NCBI GenBank assembly: GCA_019671005.1
Contig: CM033741.1
Span: 4,588,001 to 4,652,000, forward strand
Direction of reading: 5' to 3'
DNA: 64,000 nt
Origin: Hibiscus mutabilis
Lineage: Eukaryota; Streptophyta; Magnoliopsida; Malvales; Malvaceae
Shown: in pieces, positions 24,401 through 35,620 of the stretch
Numbering within the stretch: the first letter of the stretch is position 1
Layout of the letters: each line of letters starts with the position of its first letter
Made by a program: the position numbers and the translations under genes
Notes under the pieces: generated by a model
What the model was told of the DNA's origin: nothing
The model's database searches: none
Seen by the model: the letters and a program-made list of their open reading frames with translations, nothing else

Positions 24401-25043
24401 TTCAAAAAGAGCAAATTATTTCTGGCAAAGATACTTTATAAAGAATAGTAAGATGTGTTTTAACTTCGGGTTACTAAAGTATATTGTCGAACCAGCTTTC
24501 AGATATAAAAATCTGAGAAGCTGTTCTTGTTTTTTCTGCTGCTAATGCTTACGTGTGGCATAAGAAATTGGTCCTTGTTGCTTGAATGCTTTTAAGTTTT
24601 ACATCCCATGTCTTAAGTGATCCTGTAATGTTTGGTCTAGGTTGCGGAAATAAGCAGAGTTCTACGACCTGGTGGTGTTTTTGTTGCTACCACCTACATA
24701 CTTGACGGGCCGTTTGCATTTCTGCCGTTTTTGAGAACTTTCCGGGAGGTATACTGTTTCACCTTTGTAATCACATTGACCACTTCACTAGTTTAGCACC
24801 CATAATTTGGCACTTAATTTTGTTTCCTGAATCAAATTCCTCGATATTGTTCGTAAATGGTATTGAACTCATCGAATCCTCTTTCATTGTTCTGTGTAGA
24901 ATATCATGGGAATGGCTGGAAGCCAAATCTTCCTTTCCGAACGCGAACTTGAAGATCTGTGTCGAACTTGTGGACTAGTTGGTTTTACATGCATGAGAAA
25001 TGGAATGTTTGTGATGATCTCTGCTAGAAAACGCAGCAGTTAA
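21413..25043 (+). CDS. Plastid-type SAM-dependent methyltransferase (At1g78140-like)
   Basis: Eight exons: 21413-21586, 21685-21788, 21872-22012, 22806-22887, 23479-23672, 23811-23922, 24641-24748 and 24900-25043. All introns are GT-AG and give 352 residues. Residues 1-58 are rich in Ser, Arg and Ala without acidic clusters, a likely chloroplast transit peptide. A zinc-ribbon-like pair follows (CPIC at 76-79, CNTC at 103-106). The class I methyltransferase fold begins near 168, with motif I VDASCGSG (184-191), ALDYSENML, the motif II/III region RADISRLPF, AGAALHCW and LRPGGVFVATT. The length and layout match the uncharacterised Arabidopsis plastid methyltransferases At1g78140 and At2g41040 (related to the UbiE/COQ5 type); the substrate is unknown. 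The gene is intact. The longest introns (3, 6) carry only degenerate repeat-like DNA. Confidence 0.92.
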
Positions 25044-25370
25044 GCATCAATCTTCCCAATTTACAGGTTCTTATTGTCCTGTAATCTCAATAGCTTTACA
25101 TACTCAAATTTGTATAGCCTACAGAGGGTTATTTTTTTCTTTCTTTTTTTGGAAGTTTATGTTTCTGATGGTCTTGTATTGTAAGTAAACCCGAGTAAAC
25201 TCGGGTTGTCATTCAGTTACAGTTAAAAGGTAATAGTATTTGCTATTGACATGATAACGAGTTGTGTATTTATACATTTTTTTATATAATAATAATCGAG
25301 CGTGACTCGGAGATTAAGCCAATATATATAAAAATAGTTAACAAAACGGGATACATATTTATACTTAAAA

Positions 25371-26454
25371 TAGATAAATTATGTAAATCATCACTGAATT
25401 TTATTATATAACTTATTTTGGTCACTAAAGTCTCAAAACGTTTAATTTACTCACTGAACTTTATACATTAAACTTTTTTGGCCACCTTTGTTAACTCTGT
25501 TATTGTAGGATGACATAGAAATTTTTAATGATTTCTCAGCCACGTAAAATTTATTCATTTAATAAAAAATAATAAATAAAAATTGAATTTAGAGACTAAA
25601 ATCCCATTTTAAGGAATTAAAATCCCTAAACCCTAATAACATCTCTAAGATTCAATAAAAAGGAAAACTGAAAGGATATTCTGCGAAGAAGAAAGAGAAG
25701 AAAAAAATGAAGATAAAGTCAATCTCTGAGGCGAACGATATTCCGATCTGCAGGTGTGGGAGGCCTAACTGCAGCCTGCAGGTTTCGAATCTGATTTGTT
25801 ACAGAAGAGAATATCACTTGTTCTACCGAGGAATTTGGCGGCGTTGGCGACCTGACCACAGGTTCTAGGAAAAAAATTGTCGAATCTGATGAATCATCAT
25901 CTAAACATATTAGAATAGTTTTCATAAGGTCCTCTATCAATAAAAAGATTAGTGCTTATATTTGTAGTTGGTCAAACTACAACGACAATGCTGCAAATGA
26001 AAATTTCAGCCATGAAATAAAAAGGGAAAAAAAGAAAGGTGATTTGAGTTTTGCTTAAAAGAATCTGATAGTTTCAATATCCTTGAATCTGCATAAATGC
26101 TTAGATCTTATAAAGTTAATCCCGAAATAGCTCCGGGAAGCAAATTGTCAATTGATTATGCTTAACAATTTGGAACACAAGAAGATTTTGGTATGAATGA
26201 TACTAAACCTGTTTAGGAAAGCGATTGTCAGAATTTGGGGGAACAAAATGAGGGAAGAAAGAAGAAGAAATAGAAAATGAGGGAAAATTTAACTTTTAAA
26301 TTTAAAATGACGTTGTTTTAGAGTGAATTTGGCATTCACAAAACGATGTCGTTTTAATGTCGTACATCACTCATAACACCGTTAATTATTTAATAATAGA
26401 GTGACTAAAAATGTTTAATGTCTAAAATTCAGTGGTGATTTATATAATTTACTC
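25371..26454. mobile_element. Long terminal-inverted-repeat element with non-repeat interior
   Basis: The left end (25371, TAGATAAATTATGTAAATCA) and right end (26454, read inward TGAGTAAATTATATAAATCA) are inverted repeats extending about 100 bp, including CACTGAATTTT and GTCACT motifs. Flanks share TTAAAAT but no exact 9-bp duplication. The interior 25680-26290 is less AT-rich, contains a 73-residue open frame on the minus strand, and is not palindromic. It may be captured host DNA, as in Pack-MULEs, but I recognise no gene in it. Confidence 0.65.
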
Positions 26455-27149
26455 ATTTAAAATTTAACATGTCGAATAATTTATAAAGTATTTATGTTCA
26501 ATTTTAAATATTGTCTATTCCTAAAAATGGTGGAAAAAATGCTAATAAATGTTCAAAAATATTATATAAATTGTTTGGACGCAACATAAAATGCCAAATA
26601 CATGAATCATGAATTTTTATCTTGTAGATAAAAGACGTGACAATTTTGAGTGGATGGTATATAATAAGACACTTATCTTTGTGACATGACTTTTTTGAGT
26701 AGATGGCATATAAGACCTGCTGCTTGTGATGCTCGATAGAAGTGGGAAAAACGTTGGGTTGATACAAATCGAGTGTTTTTCCTTCTTCTCTCTCTATTAT
26801 GGTATTATAATATTTTAATTCCTATTTTTATTTTTTTTGCTGGAATAAATTCAATAACTCATCATTCGAATTTGTTAATTTATATTAGTATACGTTGAAC
26901 ATAAATTTCAAAACTGCATTATACTCAAACGATGATCGTACTCGCTACTATTAAATAAAGTAAGAAAGATACTTGCACATTTTACTTAAATCATGTATGT
27001 AAAATCTATATTTGATTTTGATGTAACTTAAAGAAAAATATTATTGGACTTAAAATTAATTTGTAAAATTATTTCAAAAGTTCATAAACTTGAAAAATAT
27101 GTTTGAAATATTTTCAAAGGTTTTTTGACATGTTTTAAATGATTTTAAA
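26455..27149. other. Intergenic with small internal duplication
   Basis: A segment of about 55 bp is duplicated imperfectly at about 26634-26725 (TGAGTGGATGGTATATAA and TGAGTAGATGGCATATAAG). No gene is recognised. Confidence 0.5.
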
Positions 27150-27930
27150 TAGCCAAAGTGTCAAAAAATGACTTTGAGTATCGATACCCTTTCTTCGGTA
27201 TCGATACCCAGTCACCCGTACCAATACGGCTAAGCACGTATCGATACGCCTCTTTGTCCCCGTGTTTTGGCAGCCAAATTCAGCACCAATACGACTTCAA
27301 TAGTACCGATACCCTAGGGTGAGTACCGATACCTCTGTATCGAGTACCGATAACCTTTGTTTTAAATGCTCCAACAGCTATTTTTCTAAGAACATGTACC
27401 GATACTGAATTCCTCATACTGATACCGACGAGCCTAGAACTGCATTAAGCAGCTATAGAAGAACAAGAAACCAACTACCAACATTCAATGCATAGAAAAA
27501 GTGTTTTAGTACTTTAATTGTCAATTTCTTTGTAAAACACACTTGTGAGTTTAATTGTTATATATGTTCAAATGTTAAGCTTTGGGCGAAGGCTTAATTT
27601 GCAAACACACAACCTTGTGAGGTTTTTTTAGTTTGCTATCTTGTTTTCCCTTGTAAAAGAGTGTTTTCTCAAAACTTTGAGTTATAAGCTCTGAGGTTGT
27701 AAAAGTTTTTTTTTTGAACCTATAAAAAAGGAAAAAAAATTATAGTGAATTTTGGAAAATCCTTAGTGGGAAGTTAAGGTATAAGTTTGAACCAGTATAA
27801 ATTATTGCGTCAAAGTTTAATTTCAAATTGCTTCCACCACTATCACTCAAAAACTAATTCACCTCTCTCTTAGTATTTGGTTGATCGTTCTAGCCTCCGA
27901 ACAATATAGGTCATATTTTATTTTTAAAAG
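27150..27930 (+). mobile_element. LTR-retrotransposon fragment with recurrent ACCGATAC motif
   Basis: From 27175 to 27430 the motif GTATCGATACC/GTACCGATACC occurs about ten times. From 27430 to 27930 the text resembles the 3' part of Copia LTRs (TTGTGAGGTTT, GAGTTATAAGCTCTG, CCTTAGTGGGAAG). No boundaries, primer-binding site or coding domain were found. The same ACCGATAC motif recurs at 63895-63975. Confidence 0.5.
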
Positions 27931-28060
27931 TAAAGTTAACTATCTAATTATTTAATTATAAAAAAGTCAAGTTGGACTTTAATTTGTCATTACTTGTAAT
28001 TTTCTCACGTTTTCCTTTTTTTTAATGCAAAGAGAATAGAACTACAAAGCAAGCTCAAAC

Positions 28061-28300
28061 GATAATAGAAATTCTTTATCTTTTTTAGTATTCATATTTA
28101 TGTTTTTACATTAAAAGTTATGTTTAAGGTTTGGGGTTAAGATTTAAAGTTAGACCTTAAAAAATTTAAAGTAGGGTATATTTTTTAGAGAGTATGATTT
28201 AAGATTTATAATTTAAAGTTAAGACTTAAAATTTAATTTTTAATATTTTTTAATATTTAGGTATAGAAAAAATCACCTAAAGGTAGAGAATTTTTGCCCC
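28061..28300. mobile_element. MITE related to the one at 13164
   Basis: It has the same layout as 13164-13375: an outer GATAATAGAAATTCTTT and a right end AGGTAGAGAATTTTTGCCCC, with an internal run of TTTAAGGTTTGGGG-type units. The target duplication is not clear. Confidence 0.5.
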
Positions 28301-29003
28301 TTAAAGAACTTGCTGCAAAGCAGAGACAAGCAAACACCAACGACTTTGAAAAACATGGAACAATATTTAGCGCTACCATCCCGACCAATGCCACCACAAA
28401 TAGTCAATCCCGTGCTTGAATTCTTAGCGCCATCTGTGTTAATCTTAATATTTTTTTAATAATTTTAAAATAATTATAAAGTAATACATATTTATATTTT
28501 TTAAATCATTTGATAACACTTATCTTGCAGTTTTAAGATTGAATCGTGAGAGCGGCAAGATGTTTAACTTTAGAATGATATAAATTTTAAAAAATAATTA
28601 AATCATAAAAATTTAAAAGATATATGATTTAATTCTATTCATTTTAAAATTAAAATTTCTTAAAAGCAATTGAACCATAAAATTTTGGAGTCAACACTTT
28701 ATTTAATTAATTTTAAAATTGATAAGGTCATAAAAATAAATTATACCATGTAATTTTGAGAGGGACAATGACATAATTGAAATGGTTTCAAAAGTATCAA
28801 TGACCTAAAATATACTTTAACCATTAAAGTTGGGGACAATTGCCCCTCCTACCCTCAACATAGTTTCGTCCCTATAAGAATGGAACAAATTACATTAGGA
28901 GAGTCATCTATAAACAATTGTAGTATCCAGCATGAATTAATCAGCCAATAAATTATATATCGATGGTTAAAAAATTAGATGCAATTGGGAAAATATGTAA
29001 TTT
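28301..29003. other. Intergenic, AT-rich, degraded repeat-like
   Basis: No gene is recognised. The part at 28800-28870 (GGGGACAATTGCCCCTCC) looks like the edge of a degraded element. Confidence 0.45.
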
Positions 29004-29191
29004 TTTTGTTGCCCTTTCGATCTTCAGGGCTTTGCCCTAACTAATCCGGAACGACCAGTGTCGTACACTTGGCTTTGATAGGTAAGTTTCTTAGCGAAGA
29101 TTTTCTGCATACACAATGCATCGAACTCGATATTTGCTTAAGCGATATCAAGCTGCTTAACACTTGAACCAACCCGTTGGTATAAAAAGAC
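29004..29191 (-). mobile_element. tRNA-derived SINE
   Basis: On the minus strand the element starts near GGTTGGTTCAAGTGTTAAGC (A-box-like), has TCGAGTTCGATGC (B-box-like), and ends GGATTAGTTAGGGC, GAAGATCGAAAGGGCAAC and an A-run. GTAATTT flanks it at 28997-29003 and 29192-29198. The same family appears at 59565-60440 (split) and, more diverged, at 9895-10060. Confidence 0.7.
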
Positions 29192-29574
29192 GTAATTTCA
29201 ATACACGCTTCTTCCTTTTTGTTTTATAGTCTATTAAAATTACATATTTACACCTAAAACAATTTATTTATTCTTTTTTTATACACATGCTATACTGTAC
29301 ATATATCTTGAAAATACGTTCATAATAATCAACGCTGGGCAAGGATAAAAATAAAATAAAATTTATTAAAAAAATAAAATAAAATTTACGGAAAATTTTA
29401 GCACGTGCTACAATAAAAACGGAGGTCATAAAATATATCTATTTAGAATAAAAACAAAAAATATTAAACATATAATTAGAATTTATAATTATTTTTTACT
29501 TTAAAACTTAACTATTAAATTAACAATTTTTCGACCCATTTTCTCAGGGATTTCAAAAGGAATCCTTCCCCTCG

Positions 29575-29601
29575 AAGAATAATAATAATAATAATAATAA
29601 A
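29575..29601. repeat. AAT trinucleotide microsatellite
   Basis: About eight uninterrupted AAT/ATA units. Confidence 0.9.
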
Positions 29602-29854
29602 GGTACGGTGGACCGAGGAGTGTTAGAGGAGGCAATCACACTTCTTAAAAGTTTTAAATTTTTATATAATTTATGTATTTTTTATATTTTTATCAATGAT
29701 TAAAGTTTACACTTTTTAATTTTTTTTGTAGTTTTATACCCCTAAATTTCTAATATAACTCTCTAATAACTAACTCTCGTGATATAAAATTATGTTCCAT
29801 CCATGTGTGATGGGTGTTGAAGCATTTTTCCCACTTTGATTGTTTTTAAATAAA

Positions 29855-30700
29855 GACTTAACTATAAAATAGGTGCTCAAATTTTGTCATTTTTTGGAAT
29901 AGGTGCCTAAAGTATTTTTGGTTGAAATAGGTGTCAAACGTTTCAATTTTTTGCTCGTTTTAAAGTCAAACTATCAAAAAAATCACTAAATTATAGCCTG
30001 ACACGTGGCTTTTTATTTTTATATTAAAAAACAAATTGAAAATAAAAATATCCCAAATTTTTAAAAAATTATAAAACAGTCCCAAATTCCTAAAACCCCA
30101 AACCCTAAACCCAAAATTGACACCATTGTTGCAACTGATAGCCTCACCGTACCCCACCATCGTCATCGCTGGAGTCCCTGCCCATTTCCCCCAACCACCC
30201 ATCGTTGATAATCAGCGGGAGGAGCGTCAATTGGACGACGAACGCGAAAGGTTTCAACCATTCGACAACCGATTGACATGTCTCTTGTCGATTACCGGTG
30301 ATGGATGGTTGGGGAAATGAGAGGGGGACTCCAACGACGACGGTGGTGGGGTCCAGCGAGGCTATCGGCTGCGACAATGGCGTAAACTTTGGAATTTGAG
30401 GTTTGAGATTTTAGGGATTTGGGACTGTTTTGAAGATTTTGAAAACTTTTAGATTTTTTTAAATTATTTCCTTTTTCAATTTTTTGGAAAAAATAGAAAC
30501 AAAATAAAAAAAATATGTCAAATTCTGATTGGGTGATGATTTTTTTATGGGCGTTACTTTAAAATAATAACAAAATAAAATTTTAGGCAGCTATTTTAAA
30601 AGAAAAAAAGAACCTTAAGCACCTATTTCAACAAAAAAAACATTTTAAGCACATGTTACAAAAAAAATTATAATTGGAGCACCTATTTTGTAGTTAAGCA
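29855..30700. mobile_element. Mutator-like fold-back element, copy 2
   Basis: 846 bp with a perfect 9-bp duplication TTAAATAAA (29846-29854, 30701-30709). The ends are GACTTAACTATAAAATAGG and, read inward, TGCTTAACTACAAAATAGG. Next come repeated AATAGGTGCCTAAAG phrases. The GC-rich centre is itself an inverted repeat (GCTGGAGTCCC near 30170 against GGGGGACTCCAAC near 30322). Two overlapping open frames on opposite strands here are by-products of the palindrome. Confidence 0.9.
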
Positions 30701-32295
30701 TTAAATAAATAATATTTGGTTTGATTCATTGATTTTGATTTGTGTTTTATAGTTAAAAATGGAAGTTAAGAGAACGTAAGCAGTGACGAAAAATAGATGT
30801 GAGGCTGACGCAATTTGGTCATCTTTCTTTGCTGCAATGTTAGACCGTTTTGGTTTTTTTTACTAGTTTTTTTTCTCCAGAAACCAGAAATAGAATAATC
30901 AAAATTTCCCTCGTTTAGCTTTCCACTTCTTTGACCATGTCTCCCGGGTTTTTTTCGTTTTACAATGGCGGAGTGTAAAGAGGGACATTTGAGAATTTTA
31001 AAATAACTTTTTAATTATTTAAGAAAACTAATATAATTGTTTTAAATTTTAAAAAAATCATATCAATCCTCAAATATTTTAATTAAATCTTCTAAAAATT
31101 TAAAATTATCATCCCCTTAAAATTTTCGAAGTTCTAATTTAACTTCATTAAACCATTTGATCAAGATCTATCGCTGAGTTTTATCGACTTGTTTTTTAGA
31201 TTATGTAAATTTAACGTGTACTTTGTCCAAGTCTAGATTTAAAATCAATAAGGCCGAGTTGAGAATGTTCAAGTCTTAATCATTAAGAATTCAAGTTTAA
31301 ATTTTTATTATGTGTGAGTCATGTTTAAAGTTATTTTTAATATATCTTCGTATAAATTGTGATTATTAGTCTATTCATTTGTATTTTAAATAATCAGTTC
31401 AAGTTATAACTATACGGATACGTTAATTGTATTTATAATTCTATTTGTACATTACATTGCTTATTTGTAATTATAATTGTATGAATACTTTAAATTGTAA
31501 TTATGGTTTTTTTTAAGAAAACACTTTGTTTTTTTTATAATGAAAAAGGATAAGTGTTGTATGGGATGGAATTAGAGAGTTTGGCATTGCTTTTAAAAAG
31601 TACAGTGATAAAAGCGATTTTAAAAGTGCTATAGAAAAGTGATTTTGAAAAGTTAGATTAGTGTTTGTTATTGATGTCAGAAAGTGATTTTGAGAAGATA
31701 AAATGTCTATTTTAGGCATGATATTGTAAAGTAAACAAGTGAACTTGGGTGATGTTCAAATTCGTTATTATTATGATGTATGAAATAAATCAACTTAAAT
31801 TATAATAAAAAAATTAATTTGAAAATATAAACTATATTCTAGATTATATACTGACATAACAATTACAAATTCATAATAAATTTAAAATAAAATAACTTTA
31901 TTCTCAATATAAATATTATAATATATATTATTTTATAATTATGCATGTATAAACATTAACTTAAGAATAAACTATAATTAATAAATGGTAAAAAAATAAT
32001 TTTATTTTTAAACGAATTTTTTCACCACAAAAGTTATAAAATTTACTTTTTTTTGTTTGGGTGGAAAATCACTTTTAAAAGTAACCAAAAATAACAAATT
32101 TTAAGTAAAAATAAATTTTTAAATGCTTTTAAGTTGTCAAAAGCAACAAAAAATAAGCCTTTAATATCAACCGAGACTAAAGTGTTATTCCTTATCGGTA
32201 CATCACAAGCTTGATTGACTAAAAAATTTAATGATTTTGCTTGTAAAATATATTAAGTGCAGGTTTGTCTCTTAAGCGAGTGTTTGTTTTTAATT
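30701..32295. other. Intergenic with probable degraded MITE
   Basis: No gene is recognised. Between 31550 and 32165 repeated AAGTGATTTTGAAAAG phrases and a right part TTTGTTTGGGTGGAAAATC suggest a degraded Tourist-like element, but the ends could not be placed. Confidence 0.45.
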
Positions 32296-32805
32296 AAAAA
32301 TGAGGCCGAGGCCATTACATTAAGAATTCTTCATACGGAGATAAGGAGGGCCTAAAATATCACGCTCAAGAACAGCTAATAAACCAGGAGGCGGAACGGA
32401 GAAGGTCACAAGAGAACCATCTGAAGGGGTGTCGAGCTTAGCCATGAAATCAGCACCCATATTAACTTCACGACAAACATGAACAAAGACGATGTCGCAT
32501 GAAGGCGATAGGCATGCCAGAATGAAGCGAATCAGAGCATTAGGACTAGAAAGGAGAGAGCGGAGAGCAGAGCCACCGCTTCAGCATTATCAGCCTGCAA
32601 AATGATACGTTCAAAGCCAAAGTTCAGTGCTAAACGAATACCTAAAAGCATTGCCCAAAGTTCTACTCGGAGAGCATCAACCAACCCAACCTTTTTAGTA
32701 TAACCCGAGATGAAAGCATCATTAGAGTCACGAAAGATACCACAAATGGTTCCTCTACCCGAGCCCCGAGAGACTGCTCCATCAGTATTTAAAATAAATT
32801 TGTCT
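32296..32805 (-). mobile_element. LINE remnant, C-terminal RNase H domain
   Basis: Minus-strand translation gives an RNase H-like domain: LNTDGAVSRGSGRG, GIFRDSNDAFISGY, LRVELWAMLLGIRLAL, LQADNAEAVAL. After one frame change it continues IVFVHVCREVNMGADFMAKLD and a stop. The DGA, ELWA, D and VHVxREVNxxAD positions are the conserved RNase H landmarks of plant LINE-type ORF2 proteins. It is truncated at the 5' side and frameshifted near 32565, and is not a functional gene. Confidence 0.8.
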
Positions 32806-33188
32806 TATATACTTTAATTTTATTGTAATTAGAACTACTTGGGAATTTTAATAACAATACTAATTTTTTTAATTAATAACCATCCAAAGTCATAAAATAT
32901 TAAAAAATGTGATGGCAAAACATATTATGCATGTTAAAAGAAAAATGAAATGATTATGATTAATAGTCAAATGTAAAATGTATATTCCAATATAAAGGAT
33001 CCAACCAAATATATAAAATTAATAATTACTATTTACTTTTGAGATCTACTAAGTGATCGAATAGTCAAGAATACTCGGGTTGTCCTATCTTGTAAAACCT
33101 ATCTATTTAATAAAAAATTATTTACTTTTAAACAAATCGATTTTCTCGTACTTTAATTATTATGGTTTCATAATAACACAGCTTCAAG

Positions 33189-33727
33189 TAGGGGTGTTCA
33201 AAAATACATAACTCGACTGACACCCGACCTCACTACCCGAACATAAATAATTGGGTATTTAGCCGGACTTTTTTATCCGGATTGGGTACCCGTCCCGCTA
33301 AAATATACATTTTCCTGGGCCGCAAGAATACCTATTATCAGGTACCCGTGACTCGTTTCACTATTTTTTATTTTTTATATTGTAAATATAATTATTATTT
33401 AAACAAAATAATCTTATATTCACTGTATTCCCAAATCAAACAACCTAATTATGTATGTAATTTTTAAGAATTATGAAATTTATATTCTAAAGTTGTTTGG
33501 ATTTGATACTTTAAATCTTAAATTCTATGATGGGATTATATAATTCGAACTTTAATTTGTTATGATTTTTTAAATAAAATTAAATGATTTAAAAAAACAA
33601 AAATACGGGTACCGTTACCCAAATTTTCGGGTACTCAGGTTTTGCGGGTACCCGGTTAGAGAGGGTCGGGACACGAGCCGAAAAATTTAGTACCGGGTCG
33701 TCGAGTACCCGGTAATGAACACCTCTA
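33189..33727. mobile_element. hAT-type MITE rich in GGGTACCCG
   Basis: 539 bp, starting TAGGGGTGTTCA and ending TGAACACCTCTA. The flanks are GCTTCAAG (33181-33188) and ACTTCAAG (33728-33735), an 8-bp duplication with one mismatch. Both arms repeat CGGGTACCCG-type motifs in opposite orientation, with an AT-rich middle. Confidence 0.87.
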
Positions 33728-33770
33728 ACTTCAAGATAGTCGTCTTAAGAAAATAAGACTCTTTAATTAG

Positions 33771-33991
33771 AATAGAAATCGTCTACCCCTTTTCGGTACC
33801 CTATTTATTTTTATATTAAAAATTTAGTTTAGAATGTATGGCTAAAGTTTAAGATTAGAGTTAAGGGAATTCGAAATAATGTGTATTTTTTAAAATTTAA
33901 TATTTAAAATTTAAAAACATGACTTAAAATTCGATTTTTTAATATTAAAGAATAAAAAAGACGTAGTAAAAAGACAAAAAAAATTTATGCC
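33771..33991. mobile_element. MITE related to the one at 13164
   Basis: Left end AATAGAAATCGTCTACCCC, right end AAATTTATGCC, with an interior of TTTAGTTTAGAATG-type units. Flanks TTTAATTAG and TCTAATTAA match at 7 of 9 positions. Confidence 0.55.
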
Positions 33992-34462
33992 TCTAATTAA
34001 CCAAGGAGAAAATTAAAATAATAATAAAATCAAGTATTAATTTAAATGACAAGAATATTATTAATAAAAAAATTGGCATGATTGTTTGTTACATGAATTA
34101 CTATATTTTGTAATTATTACAAGTTGAGTGAAAGATTAAAATTAAATTAAAAGCCTGTGAGAATGCCAGGGAAGAACAGAAGGTAGACCAAGAACATGGG
34201 AATTTAAGGAATCGAGCAGAACCCTTATTAACATCACCGAGCTGGTATACCAAATTACCAATATATGTGTGTGTGTTCAAGTATAATGATTGTAATTCAA
34301 CATAATTTAATTATTATTATTATTATTTATTTTCTAAATTGAACAAAAAGAAATAAAAAGAAGAACAGGCAGAATATGATCACAGCAGCTAGCAAAGTCC
34401 TCTACACAGTAACATTTCTGGCTATTTTGCGGATATAAGTTATGTAAAAGTAAGTAATTGTT
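33992..34462. other. 3' flank of the VQ gene
   Basis: Intergenic and AT-rich, including the likely 3' UTR of the minus-strand VQ gene. An ATT microsatellite lies at about 34310-34330. Confidence 0.5.
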
Positions 34463-35254
34463 CTACTCTGCAGGAGAAATACTCAGTGAATCAACTCTAC
34501 CTTCAGCTCTTGATGGAACGTTTTCAAACCCCTTTCCATGGTGGAAATCTGATGAGAAAATTGAGTAATCCAACTTGAAATCAGTACCGTTAAGTCTTTG
34601 AGTATTGTTATAATCATCATTACCATAAATCCCATCAAACGGCCTCAAATGAGCTTGATTCCCAGCGTTCAATCCACTGCCACCATGGCTGAAGCCCAAC
34701 TCATCGAGGGAAGCCATTGTTGAAGCTGAAACCGAACTTCGCTGGGACAGATCAGGCCGAACCATCTGGGTTTGCAAGTTTAACATATTAGAAGCTTCGA
34801 CTAAAGGAATATTATTCAACAATGGAGTTGCAGGTGGCTTAACTCTTGTAGCTGAGGAACGTGAAGGTCCCAGGTGACTGGACCCGATACCCAATGAACC
34901 AGACCTTAAAAGATCGAGCCTTTGAGAAAACGATGAGGAGCTCGAAAATGGTGGTGAGGGGATTCCGGTGAATTCTTGCACCATGGCTTTGAAATTCGTG
35001 GGGTCAGTGGTGAGAACCGTAGTGGGTGCTTTCCTTGATGCCCTTGTTCGCTTCTTGGGGTTCGGTTTTGGCTGCAATGATGAGCTTGGGAATGGAACTC
35101 GGTTGAGCCCTTGAGCACCCAATATGGACTGGCTCGATGAAGGTTCGAATAAAGTCGGTGAGTTGAAGTGAGTTGAAGGGTTCAGAAACGGTGGGACTGA
35201 GTCAAGGAGTGAGCCGAAATCGTTACCACCATCACCGCCGCTTGAAGATTGCAT
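34463..35254 (-). CDS. VQ motif-containing protein
   Basis: A single-exon gene of 263 residues, as is usual for the VQ family. The VQ motif FKAMVQEFTG lies at residues 88-97, preceded by a basic nuclear-type stretch PKKRTRASRKAP (66-77) and the conserved TTVLTTDPTNF. The rest is Ser/Pro/Asn-rich and likely disordered; the C terminus is SLSISPAE. VQ proteins are nuclear partners of WRKY factors and MAP kinases in defence and growth; the motif binds the WRKY domain. The start at 35254 is the first ATG after a CT-rich leader. The PTTVLTTDxTNFxAMVQEFTGIPxPPF form is shared with a plant VQ subgroup that I recall as including At1g35830 and At4g39720. The gene is intact. Confidence 0.93.
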   Translation of the reverse strand: MQSSSGGDGGNDFGSLLDSVPPFLNPSTHFNSPTLFEPSSSQSILGAQGLNRVPFPSSSLQPKPNPKKRTRASRKAPTTVLTTDPTNFKAMVQEFTGIPSPPFSSSSSFSQRLDLLRSGSLGIGSSHLGPSRSSATRVKPPATPLLNNIPLVEASNMLNLQTQMVRPDLSQRSSVSASTMASLDELGFSHGGSGLNAGNQAHLRPFDGIYGNDDYNNTQRLNGTDFKLDYSIFSSDFHHGKGFENVPSRAEGRVDSLSISPAE

Positions 35255-35611
35255 ACTACTACCGCTACTTTTTACCGGAATCTATGGAAAAAACTTTTGA
35301 CTATTTAAAAAAAGTTGCAGAGGAAACAAAGGTGTAATCTTAGCTCGAGACAAACTAAGAAGAAAAGGGTATCTTCTTCTTCTTCTTCTTAGGGTTTTCG
35401 GGGAAGCAAAAGGAGAGAAATGAGAGGAGAGGCTTTTTAAGAAGATTCTAGGTGTTGGAGGAAGTGGAGATGGGGTGGGGCTGCCATTGGCGGTGATTGG
35501 CGACGGGTCAAAATCGAACTCGGAAAGGGAGAAGTTGGCTTCTTAACATTGGTGTCGATGTGAAAGCAAAGAAAGGATGCGAGAAAGTGGACTGAAATTT
35601 AAAGCCTAATA

Positions 35612-35620
35612 CTTTATATA
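35612..35620 (-). promoter_or_regulatory. Probable TATA box of the VQ gene
   Basis: The minus strand reads TATATAAAG about 360 bp upstream of the start codon, preceding a long leader with a TTC-repeat tract (35368-35390). The sequence fits well; the long leader is inferred. Confidence 0.5.

Noticed and set aside
25719..25940. 73-residue minus-strand open frame with PPTP repeats
   Set aside because: Lies inside an inverted-repeat element and matches no family I know; kept only as possible captured DNA.
30117..30377. Two overlapping open frames on opposite strands with similar proteins
   Set aside because: They mirror each other because the element centre is palindromic.
34906..35118. 70-residue minus-strand open frame
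   Set aside because: Alternative frame of the VQ gene.
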